Below the pieces are notes generated by a model. It was not told the DNA's origin, made no database searches, and saw only the letters and a list, made by a program, of their open reading frames with translations. Shown here piece after piece: positions 6,571 to 13,441 of a stretch of 13,974 nt of DNA. This DNA comes from Gudongella sp964604145. GTDB lineage: Bacteria > Bacillota > Clostridia > Tissierellales > Tissierellaceae. Each line of letters begins with the position of its first letter. Position 1 is the first letter of the stretch. The stretch lies in assembly GCA_964604145.1 (NCBI GenBank), contig CAZRXS010000035.1:1-13974 (forward strand). Direction: 5' to 3'. The position numbers were made by a program, and so were the translations under genes.

Positions 6571-6614
6571 GCTAGTAAAAGGACTATTTGGTATGATAAT
6601 TGAGGGTGGTAAAT

Positions 6615-7697
6615 TTGAAAAGAAAAATTAGCTTTATTTTATTAATATTAGTTTTGCTAATAATTATTTCAGCTTGTTCAGATAAAAAGGAGTATGACAA
6701 ATACAGCTATACTATTTTTGACTCTTTTGATACAATAACTCAAATTATTGGATACACTGAAACTAGAGAAGAGTTTGATGAATACGCTAAAGATATACAT
6801 GATAGATTTCTAGAACTTCATAAATTATTTGATAAATTTAATAATTATGATGGAATTAACAATATAAAAACTATTAACGATAATGCTGGTAAAGAGCCGG
6901 TCCAAGTTGAACAGGAAATTATTGATCTAATTCTTTTTTCTAAAAGGATGTATAGAGAAACAAATCAAAAGACAAATATAGCTTTAGGAGCTGTAACTTC
7001 TATATGGTATAAATATAGGGAACTTGCAGAGGCAGACCCAGAAGATGCTCAGTTACCCCCAATGGAAGATCTTTTAGAAGCAAGTGAACATACTGATATT
7101 GATAAAATAATCGTAAATGAAAATGATAGTACTATATTTTTAGAAGATGCAGAAATGTCAATTGATGTTGGTGCAGTCGCGAAAGGATTTGCTACAGAAA
7201 TAACAGTCCAAGAGATGATAGAAAAAGGTTTCGATTCATGGATTATAAGTGCAGGTGGAAATATTAGGTCTGTTAATAAACCTATGGAAGATATAAAAGA
7301 CAAGTGGACTATTGGTATACAAAATCCAGATAAACAGATTTTTGGAGATGGAAGTAATGTTTTGGATGCTGTATTTTTAAATAATGCGGCAGTTGTAAGT
7401 TCAGGCGACTATCAGAGATATTATTATGTAGGGGATAAAAGGATTCATCATATAATAAGCCCAGATACACTAATGCCAGCAGATTACTACAGGGCGATAA
7501 ATGTTATTACAAATGATGCTGGATATGGAGATTATTATTCAACAGAATTATTTTTATTGCCATACAATGAGAGCAGAGCATTGGCAGAATCTAAAGATAA
7601 CTTAGAGGCGATATGGATATTTGCAGATGGTACTATAGAAATGACAGAGGGATTTAAAAAAGTTGCAAAAAGCCAAGGTGCTACTATAAATGATTAA
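6615..7697 (+). CDS. apbE: FAD:protein FMN transferase, ApbE family lipoprotein
   Basis: From TTG 6615 this is a 360-residue protein; the start is chosen because GAGGGTGG (6602-6609) stands 5 bases upstream and the protein then begins MKRKISF with a normal signal peptide. An in-frame TTG at 6600 has no such site. The lipobox ISAC places the lipidated cysteine at 21. ApbE hallmarks are present: YTIFDSFDTITQI near the start, IDVGAVAKGFATE (183-195), SAGGNIRS (212-219), SSGDYQRYY (262-270), HHIISPDTLMPA (278-289) and the metal-binding aspartate D306 in GDYYSTELF. These enzymes use FAD and Mg2+ to link FMN to Ser/Thr of extracytoplasmic flavoproteins. The upstream lipoprotein is the obvious substrate. 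ndk starts 18 bases downstream. Confidence 0.95.
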   Translation: MKRKISFILLILVLLIIISACSDKKEYDKYSYTIFDSFDTITQIIGYTETREEFDEYAKDIHDRFLELHKLFDKFNNYDGINNIKTINDNAGKEPVQVEQEIIDLILFSKRMYRETNQKTNIALGAVTSIWYKYRELAEADPEDAQLPPMEDLLEASEHTDIDKIIVNENDSTIFLEDAEMSIDVGAVAKGFATEITVQEMIEKGFDSWIISAGGNIRSVNKPMEDIKDKWTIGIQNPDKQIFGDGSNVLDAVFLNNAAVVSSGDYQRYYYVGDKRIHHIISPDTLMPADYYRAINVITNDAGYGDYYSTELFLLPYNESRALAESKDNLEAIWIFADGTIEMTEGFKKVAKSQGATIND

Positions 7698-7715
7698 AAG
7701 ACGAGGAGATTAGCA

Positions 7716-8114
7716 ATGCAAAAAACCCTAATTATTATTAAGCCTGATGGAGTAAAGAGAAAGCTTATTGGAGAAGTAATTAAAAGAATTGAAAGAAAAG
7801 GTTTAGAAATAGTAGAAGCAAAATTAATTATGGCAAGTGAAAATCTTGTTAGAGAACACTATAAAGAACACCGAGAAAAGAGTTTTTATAATGAACTTAT
7901 AGAATTTTTTACCAGTGGAAAAGTTATGGCAATTGTTGTAGAAGGAGAAAAAGCAATAGCTACTATGAGAATCTTAGTAGGCGATACGGATCCTCTCTTG
8001 GCCACACCAGGAACAATAAGAGGCGATTTTGCCTTGTCTAAGACTCAAAATATAGTACATGCTTCCGATTCAGCAGAGTCAGCAAATAGAGAAATTAACT
8101 TATGGTTTGGTTAA
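7716..8114 (+). CDS. ndk: Nucleoside diphosphate kinase
   Basis: This 132-residue cytoplasmic enzyme transfers the gamma phosphate of ATP to nucleoside diphosphates through a phosphohistidine. The N-terminal TLIIIKPDGVKR, GKVMAIVVEGE (68-78), R85, LVGDTDPLLATPGTIRGDFA (87-106) and the active-site signature NIVHASDSAESANREI with H115 are all intact. The residue before the signature region, LSKTQNIVH, replaces the more usual conserved G..xxNxxH form without losing the key positions. GAGGAG precedes ATG 7716. It follows apbE closely and is followed by the sortase, so it appears to be part of a mixed transcript. Confidence 0.97.
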   Translation: MQKTLIIIKPDGVKRKLIGEVIKRIERKGLEIVEAKLIMASENLVREHYKEHREKSFYNELIEFFTSGKVMAIVVEGEKAIATMRILVGDTDPLLATPGTIRGDFALSKTQNIVHASDSAESANREINLWFG

Positions 8115-8174
8115 AAAGAAATATTTGTGAATAAACTACCAGCATGGGGTATCAGTAAAATGAGGTGTATAGTT

Positions 8175-8861
8175 ATGAAAAAATGGATATCTAGTGTTTT
8201 GATAATAATAGGAATAATATTAATAGGCGCTCAGTTTTTACCAGATATTTTGATTAAAAATCAAGTAAAAAAATCTACAGAGATTGTAGAAGAAATCACG
8301 GTAGAGCAGATTGAAGAGAATAATGAAAAAGAAGGGACTTATGATTATAGCTCAATAGAAGAGGTGGATCCTGGGAATGTTATAACTGGGACATACCAAT
8401 TTGAGGATGAGAATGTAATAGGTCAACTAATCATTGAAGATTTAGGTATAGATTTGCCAATTCTAAAAGGAGTAACAGATGCAAATATGTTAGCAGGTGC
8501 AGCAACTATGATGCCCGATATAAAAATGGGGGAAGGTAATTATCCACTAGCATCACATTATAGAAAAGATCCAAAGTTGCTTTTTGGCAATTTACTAAAT
8601 GCAGAAAAAGGAATGATAGTTAGGATAACAGATAAAGTCAATGTATATGAATATAAGATATATGAAACTATAATAGTACCAGAGACTGCATTATATATGA
8701 TTGAAGAAGGTCAAGCTGAAGAAAGGGGGAAACCTATCATATCCCTGATGACTTGCTATTATACATCTAAAAATGGTAAAAGGTTTTTCGCTTTAGGAGA
8801 ACTAGTAGGTTCATATCCATATCAGATGGAAAACATGGAGGAAAGAGTAGGAATTAAATAG
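8175..8861 (+). CDS. Class A-like sortase
   Basis: From ATG 8175 this is a 228-residue protein with GAGGTG (8162-8167) upstream. An in-frame GTG at 8127 would add 16 residues with no good ribosome binding site and would bury the membrane anchor. Residues 1-24 form a positively charged, hydrophobic N-terminal anchor (KKWISSVLIIIGIILIGAQF). An acidic linker (30-70) precedes the sortase barrel (about 75-215). Catalytic residues are visible: H128 in PLASHYRKD, C194 in SLMTCYY and R203 in GKRFFALGEL. GQLIIEDLGIDLPIL and LAGAATMMP are typical sortase strands and helix. Sortases cleave an LPxTG-like signal and join the protein to peptidoglycan or another acceptor; no substrate with such a signal is encoded in this window. 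PgpA follows after 20 bases. Confidence 0.92.
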   Translation: MKKWISSVLIIIGIILIGAQFLPDILIKNQVKKSTEIVEEITVEQIEENNEKEGTYDYSSIEEVDPGNVITGTYQFEDENVIGQLIIEDLGIDLPILKGVTDANMLAGAATMMPDIKMGEGNYPLASHYRKDPKLLFGNLLNAEKGMIVRITDKVNVYEYKIYETIIVPETALYMIEEGQAEERGKPIISLMTCYYTSKNGKRFFALGELVGSYPYQMENMEERVGIK

Positions 8862-8881
8862 TATTTTAAAGAGGAGAAAAA

Positions 8882-9391
8882 ATGGATAAACCAGAAGATA
8901 GATATCAGTATAAGTATGATATGAAAGAACTTAAAATTATGACAATAGAAATGCTAAACAGAAGGGGTGTTGAATTAGTAGATATTGCCGAAATAGTTCT
9001 TGAATTGCAAAGGGAATATTACTATGATTTAACTTTAGAAAAATGTTTAGAAAGTATTGATGCTGTATTAAGCAAAAGAGAAATTATCCATGCAATAATG
9101 ACAGGAATAGCAATTGACGAGCTAACTGAAAAGAAACTACTCCCAGAACCTATACAATCGATTATAGCAGCAGACGAAGGTTTATATGGTATTGATGAGA
9201 TACTTCCATTAGCAATTGTAAATGTTTACGGAACAATAGGCCTAACCAATTTTGGTTACTTGGATAAAATCAAATTGGGAATAATTCATAAACTAGATAC
9301 AGAAAAAGGAGACTTGTGTCACACGTTTTTAGATGATATAGTCGCAGCTATTGCAGCAGCTGCTGCAAGTAGAATAGCACATTCAGTGTAA
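8882..9391 (+). CDS. Phosphatidylglycerophosphatase A family protein (PgpA/YutG type)
   Basis: This 169-residue protein begins at ATG 8882 after AGAGGAG. It matches the Gram-positive YutG branch of the PgpA family: NRRGVELVDIAEIVLELQ (27-43), LSKREIIHAIMTGIAIDEL (63-81), ADEGLYGIDEILPLAIVNVYGTIGLTNFGYLDK (97-129) and HTFLDDIVAAIAAAAASRIAH (147-167). Acidic residues D98-E99, D105-E106 and D151-D152 are those expected to hold the metal. PgpA enzymes dephosphorylate phosphatidylglycerophosphate to phosphatidylglycerol at the membrane. The Gram-positive branch is shorter in hydrophobic segments than E. coli PgpA, and its exact substrate is less certain. It closes the run that starts with apbE. 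Confidence 0.88.
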   Translation: MDKPEDRYQYKYDMKELKIMTIEMLNRRGVELVDIAEIVLELQREYYYDLTLEKCLESIDAVLSKREIIHAIMTGIAIDELTEKKLLPEPIQSIIAADEGLYGIDEILPLAIVNVYGTIGLTNFGYLDKIKLGIIHKLDTEKGDLCHTFLDDIVAAIAAAAASRIAHSV

Positions 9392-9444
9392 AGCAAAAGA
9401 AGTTGACGGTTTTTTTATGTAAATTTAAATAAGGAGGTATTTTA

Positions 9445-10719
9445 ATGAGTAAGAAATATGATATTAATTATGTTAGAGAACAATTCCCAGCAGTAGAAGT
9501 ATTACATGATGGGGTCCCTGTTGCCATACTAGATGGGCCAGGGGGTACACAAGTTCCCAAACGTGTAGTTGAAAAAATCAATAATTATCTTTATTATAGC
9601 AATGCCAATGAACACGGTGCTTTTAAAACTTCAATAGAGACAGAAGCTTTGGTCCAAGAGGCACGCGAGATATTTGCTGACTTTTTTGCTTGTTCACCTG
9701 ATGAAGTTGCTTTTGGTGCAAATTCAACAACCAATAATTTTATGTTAGCACATGCTTTAAGAAAAGATTTAAGAGCCGGAGATGAAGTAATAATAACAGA
9801 AATGGATCACATTTGCAATCAATCACCTTGGGCCCAATTGGAAGATATGGGAGCAGTTATTAAAAGTGTAAGAGTAAATCCTGAAACTTGCCAATTAGAT
9901 TTTGAAGACTTTAAAGCAAAACTTTCTCCAAAAACTAAGATATTAGCAATTAATTATGCTTCTAATGGAGTTGGAACTATTACAGATGTAAAGAAGTATA
10001 TTAAATTAGCATACGAAGTTGGAGCGATAACTATTGTTGATGCAGTTCATTATGCTCCTCATAAGCCTATTGATGTAAAAGAGATTGGTACAGATGTTTT
10101 AATTTGCTCTCCATATAAATTTTTCGGACCTCATTTGGGAGTTATTTATATCCGAAAAGAATTATTTGATGATATAAAAACAGTAAAAGTTGATGCTGAT
10201 GATATTTTAGATGCGCCATTTAAGTTTCAAACAGGCACACCAAATTTTGAAAATATATGTGGGTCAGGAGCAGCGGTTGAATTTATTGCAGATATTGGCG
10301 AGAAGTTTGGAGAAGCATATGAAGATCAAGTACAGCAACTATCTGGAAGAAGAAAAAACATTGTATTGGGAATGCTTGCAATTGATGAATATGAAGAAGA
10401 ACTTGCCCATCATTTAAGAACAGAGTTAAAGAAAATTGAAGGGCTGACATTATATGGACCTCCTGAAGGAGAACCTAGAACATCAACAGTTTCCTTTACT
10501 ATAAAAGGAATTAATTCCCATGATGTCTCTAAGTATTTAGGAGATCGAGGAATCTATACCTGGGATGGGGACTTTTATGCAGTAACACTAGTCAATGATG
10601 TTCTTAATTTAACAGAACAAGGTGGTTTAGTTAGGATAGGAGTAGCTCCTTACAACACATTAGAGGATATTAATAGAACAATTGATGCCATAAAGTCACT
10701 GGTTAAGGATGCTAAATAA
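9445..10719 (+). CDS. Cysteine desulfurase-like class V aminotransferase, lacking the usual catalytic cysteine
   Basis: This 424-residue PLP enzyme matches the cysteine-desulfurase-like family TIGR01976 from end to end: FPAVEV...DGPGGTQVPKRVVEKI, SNANEHGAF (52-60), EVAFGANSTTNNFMLA, ITEMDHICNQSPW (117-129), NYASNGVGTITDV, IVDAVHYAPH (197-206), ICSPYKFFGPHLGVIY (220-235) and GGLVRIGVAPYNT (393-405). H122 should stack on the PLP ring, D199 bind its nitrogen and K225 form the Schiff base. SufS/IscS proteins carry the nucleophilic cysteine in the C-terminal third; here the last cysteine is C272 and there is none near the active-site loop at 365-405. It may therefore act on a different amino-acid-like substrate or only release sulfur weakly. 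No Suf or Isc partner is adjacent. AAGGAGG (9431-9437) precedes ATG 9445. Confidence 0.9.
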   Translation: MSKKYDINYVREQFPAVEVLHDGVPVAILDGPGGTQVPKRVVEKINNYLYYSNANEHGAFKTSIETEALVQEAREIFADFFACSPDEVAFGANSTTNNFMLAHALRKDLRAGDEVIITEMDHICNQSPWAQLEDMGAVIKSVRVNPETCQLDFEDFKAKLSPKTKILAINYASNGVGTITDVKKYIKLAYEVGAITIVDAVHYAPHKPIDVKEIGTDVLICSPYKFFGPHLGVIYIRKELFDDIKTVKVDADDILDAPFKFQTGTPNFENICGSGAAVEFIADIGEKFGEAYEDQVQQLSGRRKNIVLGMLAIDEYEEELAHHLRTELKKIEGLTLYGPPEGEPRTSTVSFTIKGINSHDVSKYLGDRGIYTWDGDFYAVTLVNDVLNLTEQGGLVRIGVAPYNTLEDINRTIDAIKSLVKDAK

Positions 10720-10747
10720 TGTATCTAATATTTGAACATAATTAGAT

Positions 10748-10778
10748 AAAAGAGTTAGCCATATGGTTAACTCTTTTT
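10748..10778 (+). terminator. Rho-independent terminator after the desulfurase-like gene
   Basis: A 13-base stem with one G-U pair, AAAAGAGTTAGCC (10748-10760) with GGTTAACTCTTTT (10765-10777), has an ATAT loop and a T run at 10774-10778. The A run at the left foot means it could also work on the minus strand. Confidence 0.9.
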
Positions 10779-10796
10779 CAATAATAATCTAAATAA

Positions 10797-10825
10797 TTTT
10801 CACCACTTTTAAACTGTGGTATTAT
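10797..10825 (+). promoter_or_regulatory. Probable promoter for the uncharacterised gene at 10852
   Basis: TTTTCA (10797-10802), a 17-base spacer and TATTAT (10820-10825). The -10 matches five of six positions and has TG in the extended position (TGGTATTAT). It lies directly after the terminator and about 27 bases before the start codon. Confidence 0.5.
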
Positions 10826-10851
10826 TAAATAAATAAAAAGGAATGATTAAT

Positions 10852-11859
10852 TTGAGAAAAGAAGCTACATTAGTGCAATGGGAAAACCTATATGATATTG
10901 CAATAAAGATAAAAGAGATGAAACCGTGGGAGTATTTATTTGATATAGATGTAATTACTATAATGATTCCAGATATGGAAACAATATGCTGTAGCATTAT
11001 GGGCTCAAGTGAGGAGTTTTATGGCATAGGAACTTATATTGGTGATAATTCGATTAATGATTTCTATCAACTATTAGCTACAAAGGAAATGCCGCCCATA
11101 CAAACTAAACGATTTCAAGAGGATAATCTTATAATATGTAACTTTGGTAGCAGAGAAGAATTGACATCTAAAGAGTTAAAATTAATTAAAGAATTGGGAC
11201 TTAAATTTCGAGGAAGGAATAATTGGATTTATTTTCATTCCTATAAAAGAGGTTATGCACCCTATATACTAGACCAAGAAGAAGTTTTATTACAAACTGA
11301 AGTATTTAAAAATTTATATATGGCATTAAAAGCATATATCGATAAAGGACTTAGTATAGATTTTGAAGGAGGATATACTCTGTTAAGAAGATACGAACCA
11401 GAGGATGATTTATGGCTAAATTATCAGGCGAAAATTAAAATACTTCCAAAATTATATTTAAAACCTGAATTAACAGATGAAATTCTTATTGCTAACTTAA
11501 AACGAGCAAAAAGACTTAAGGAAACCTGGGAGATGGATATAGCATATCTAAATTCAATTATTAAAGATAAAGAATATGATAGACCTATTGAAGTTAGAGT
11601 TTGTGTTTTATTTGATAAAGCTAGTAAAATGCTTATTAACCAAAAGATGCTGGATCCATTAGAAGACCAAATACAGTCAGTTTTTGATGTTTTACTGGAA
11701 GCAATTCTAAATTTAGGGAAGCCGGCGAAAATAATAGTTAGAGATAAGCATATGTTCTATACTTTAAAAGACCTTTGCGAAAGGACTAATGTAAAACTAG
11801 ATATTAAAGAGAAGTTGCCATCAGTGGATATTTTTGTTGAAGAATTTGCTAGGATATGA
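10852..11859 (+). CDS. Uncharacterised cytoplasmic protein, resembling DUF7309/DUF6930 proteins
   Basis: From TTG 10852 this is a 335-residue protein. AAGGA (10838-10842) stands 9 bases before that TTG but touches the in-frame ATG at 10843 with no spacing, so TTG is preferred. There is no signal peptide or membrane segment. The N-terminal half (LVQWENLYDIAIKIKEMKPWEYL, then ICCSIMGSSEEFYGIGTYIG) resembles the DUF7309 type. The C-terminal half (about 210-335; RPIEVRVCVLFDKASKMLINQKML, GKPAKIIVRDKHMFYTLKDLCE) resembles DUF6930, two domains usually found together. I know of no assigned function. It has its own candidate promoter after a terminator, and the MoaE-like gene starts 86 bases downstream with no clear terminator between, so they may share a transcript. 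The family assignment is from memory of motif order and is moderately sure. Confidence 0.75.
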   Translation: MRKEATLVQWENLYDIAIKIKEMKPWEYLFDIDVITIMIPDMETICCSIMGSSEEFYGIGTYIGDNSINDFYQLLATKEMPPIQTKRFQEDNLIICNFGSREELTSKELKLIKELGLKFRGRNNWIYFHSYKRGYAPYILDQEEVLLQTEVFKNLYMALKAYIDKGLSIDFEGGYTLLRRYEPEDDLWLNYQAKIKILPKLYLKPELTDEILIANLKRAKRLKETWEMDIAYLNSIIKDKEYDRPIEVRVCVLFDKASKMLINQKMLDPLEDQIQSVFDVLLEAILNLGKPAKIIVRDKHMFYTLKDLCERTNVKLDIKEKLPSVDIFVEEFARI

Positions 11860-11945
11860 GGTAAAATCATTATATTAAAGATGGCAAAGACAATCAAATA
11901 GGAAACATAAATGATATAGACTTTTAATAAGGAAGTGAATGTTTT

Positions 11946-12353
11946 ATGGAAAACAATAAAAGTAAAAAAACATCACCTTCTATGGATAGTTGGCTTAAAG
12001 AAGCAAAGGCGGAAGGAGCAGCATTAGAAGAAGGAATGTTTTTAATTCATAACGGACTTGTACGTCAAAGTCCAAAATCTAAAGTACGCCAAGGAATTGA
12101 CGATGGGTCAATAGTTAAAGGAATGGAGTTTAGTTATGATTCAGAAAAGGTAGATAAATTTATCTCTCAAACTTACAAAATGGATGGCATCTTTCATATT
12201 AAAGTTTGGCTTAACGAAGGGAATCTAAAAGTTGGAGATGATATAATGTATATTTTAATAGGTGGAGATATAAGGCCTCATGTTATTGATGCATTACAGT
12301 TTTTAGTTGAAAAAATTAAAACTGAATGCGTTATTGAGATTGAAAAAAAGTAA
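11946..12353 (+). CDS. MoaE-like molybdopterin synthase large-subunit family protein, stand-alone
   Basis: This 135-residue protein starts at ATG 11946 after AAGGAAG. The fold follows MoaE: HNGLVRQSPKSKVRQG (35-50), KGMEFSYDSEKVDKFI (58-73), FHIKVWLNEGNLKVGDDIMYILIGGDIRPHVIDALQFLVEKIKTECVIEIEKK at the C-terminus. The segment GDDIMYI..GGDIRPHVIDALQF corresponds to the MoaE GD.IV.V.v.s.HR..AF.A..F, where R110 aligns with the conserved arginine and the preceding histidine is replaced by isoleucine. K123/K125 and the terminal lysines occupy the region of the catalytic lysines. MoaE with MoaD converts cPMP to molybdopterin, but neither moaD, moaA nor moaC is nearby, and the first-position histidine is missing. 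Molybdenum cofactor work is possible but not demonstrated by the context. Confidence 0.75.
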   Translation: MENNKSKKTSPSMDSWLKEAKAEGAALEEGMFLIHNGLVRQSPKSKVRQGIDDGSIVKGMEFSYDSEKVDKFISQTYKMDGIFHIKVWLNEGNLKVGDDIMYILIGGDIRPHVIDALQFLVEKIKTECVIEIEKK

Positions 12354-12496
12354 TAATGTTTTCTGCAGTAAGCATCATATATCTAGTAAATACTATTACA
12401 ACATAGGCCTTCATTGCATCATAAGATAGGGAATTACAATCTTTGCTTATGTTCATATTAAAGGATTTAGCAGTCCACTCTTAAAGAGGGAAATAT

Positions 12497-13027
12497 ATGT
12501 ATAAAGATATAGCGATTCAGAATAGACTCAATATAAAAAAACTGAAAGAAAAACTTGCTGATATCTGCCAAGAAACTTATTACCTTTTTATAACAGGATT
12601 TAATACAGGTCTTAAACTACAAGAACTCCTTAATCTTACAAAAAAGGACTTAATGGAAATTAAAAAATCCAAAGCAGATGAAATAATAGAGCCTTATTTC
12701 TGGGAAGAAATTGAAGCTTACATGGGAAAGTTCACAGATGAAGATTATATTTTCCCCGAACAAAACATTGCAGCAGCCTCTAATGAGGATAGTATATGTC
12801 GTCTTCTTTATGACACCGCACATGATATAGGAATTGATGGATTTGGAAATGAAACCCTTTCCAAAACCTACGGATATTTTCATTATCAGAAATTCAGAGA
12901 TATAGAAAAGTTGAGAAAAAGATTCGGACTTGTGTCCCCCACCGCCACTCTTCACTACATCGGTTATAGGAACGATAGACACCTATGTTTTTACTGTAAT
13001 ATCGGCTGTGTTTGGAAGATAAAATAA
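12497..13027 (+). pseudogene. Decayed or repurposed tyrosine recombinase catalytic domain
   Basis: ATG 12497 follows AGAGGG (12485-12490) with 6-base spacing and the frame encodes 176 residues. FITGFNTGLKLQELLNL (31-47) and LSKTYGYFHYQKFRDIEKLRKRFGLVSPTATLHYIGY (121-157) match the two conserved blocks of short stand-alone integrases (TGLRISDLL and LRKTFGYH...LGHSSPSVTLRYIG). Catalytic positions are lost: the first arginine is K40, the HxLR box reads ETLS (119-122), and the third-box histidine is L145. Only the tyrosine Y154 remains. The beta-hairpin region that carries the catalytic lysine, between residues 50 and 70, is also much shortened. The C-terminus is cysteine-rich and unlike the family (LCFYCNIGCVWKIK). 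The neighbouring frame from 12966 to 13022 reads IGTIDTYVFTVISAVFG, which looks more natural and suggests a frameshift near 12962-12968. DNA strand exchange is very unlikely. Confidence 0.75.
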
Positions 13028-13148
13028 CAAGCAATTAAAAGCTTCTATATATTATCAGATAAAAGATTTCACCCATTATCACCCTTTTGATAGTAAGCAA
13101 AACTTTATATTTTACGCCATAAAAAAATGATTAAAATTTAATATTTAG

Positions 13149-13187
13149 ATTAAAAAAACAGATGAAAAAACCACCTGTCTTTTTAAT
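13149..13187. terminator. Imperfect bidirectional terminator-like hairpin
   Basis: ATTAAAAAAACAGATG (13149-13164) pairs with CACCTGTCTTTTTAAT (13172-13187) with two A-C mismatches in 16 positions and a 7-base loop. The A-rich left foot and T-rich right foot would give a T run on either strand. It is the only terminator candidate after the MoaE-like gene and the recombinase remnant. Confidence 0.5.
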
Positions 13188-13260
13188 GCTTAAAATCAGG
13201 ATGTTTCAATTGCCACGAATTAAATCTACAAAAAATCCGTCAAAAAATAAAGTATAATTT

Positions 13261-13328
13261 TCATAAAAAGAATGTCATAAAAAAATGTCATAAAATAACC
13301 ACAATAACCACAATGTCATAAAAAGAAT
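13261..13328. repeat. Cluster of short direct repeats upstream of the TetR promoter
   Basis: TGTCATAAAA occurs at 13273-13282, 13286-13295 and 13314-13323. TCATAAAAAGAAT occurs at 13261-13273 and 13316-13328. Between them the 9-base unit ATAACCACA is tandemly duplicated (13295-13303 and 13304-13312). The last copy runs into the -35 box, and its TGTCA (13314-13318) forms an inverted pair with TGACA (13329-13333). They could be activator sites or the product of slippage. Confidence 0.7.
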
Positions 13329-13356
13329 TGACAAAATTAAAATACTGAAATATAAT
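13328..13356 (+). promoter_or_regulatory. Perfect consensus sigma-A promoter for the TetR gene
   Basis: TTGACA (13328-13333), a 17-base spacer and TATAAT (13351-13356), both hexamers identical to the consensus. Transcription should start near 13363, giving a leader of about 80 bases. Confidence 0.92.
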
Positions 13357-13364
13357 ATGAGCAG

Positions 13365-13382
13365 TGTTCTGAACAATGTTCA
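13365..13382. promoter_or_regulatory. Palindromic operator, probably bound by the adjacent TetR protein
   Basis: Two overlapping palindromes share a half-site: TGTTC-T-GAACA (13365-13375) and TGAACA-A-TGTTCA (13370-13382). So three alternating half-sites stand at the expected transcription start. The position is ideal for autorepression; binding by this particular regulator is inferred from location. Confidence 0.7.
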
Positions 13383-13441
13383 TACAATTATCTTGTTATT
13401 AAAATTTCAAAGAAAGTCAATAATTTGAGGGAGGTAATGAC

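Larger units (their letters stand above)
13028..13441. other. AT-rich intergenic stretch of about 410 bases
   Basis: No coding frame with a ribosome binding site was found here. It holds, in order, plain AT-rich sequence (13028-13148), an imperfect terminator-like hairpin (13149-13187), plain sequence, short direct repeats (13261-13328), a consensus promoter (13328-13356), an overlapping palindromic operator (13365-13382) and a roughly 60-base leader ending in the ribosome binding site GGGAGG of the TetR gene. Confidence 0.8.

Noticed and set aside
6569..6597. Candidate promoter TTGCTA-17-TATGAT for apbE
   Set aside because: Spacing is good, but the -35 lies in the terminator T run and the start of transcription would fall inside the apbE ribosome binding site, so it is not convincing.
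8127..8174. GTG at 8127 as the sortase start
   Set aside because: No good ribosome binding site, and it would place 16 extra residues before a normal N-terminal membrane anchor. ATG 8175 has GAGGTG upstream.
9403..9430. TTGACG with TTAAAT 16 bases later, before the desulfurase-like gene
   Set aside because: The predicted transcription start would lie on the AAGGAGG ribosome binding site, leaving no leader; read-through from upstream is simpler.
10211..10417. Short plus-strand frame inside the desulfurase-like gene
   Set aside because: It is an out-of-frame shadow with no ribosome binding site and no family features.
12357..12407. 16-codon frame after the MoaE-like gene
   Set aside because: There is no ribosome binding site ahead of its ATG and no distinctive sequence.
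12650..12982. Minus-strand open frame opposite the recombinase remnant
   Set aside because: It is cysteine- and phenylalanine-rich, has no start signals, and the plus strand shows real integrase blocks.
13203..13229. GTTTCAATTG...CTAC segment resembling a type I-B CRISPR repeat
   Set aside because: Only one copy exists in the window, with no second repeat at spacer distance and no cas gene; chance similarity in AT-rich DNA is more likely.
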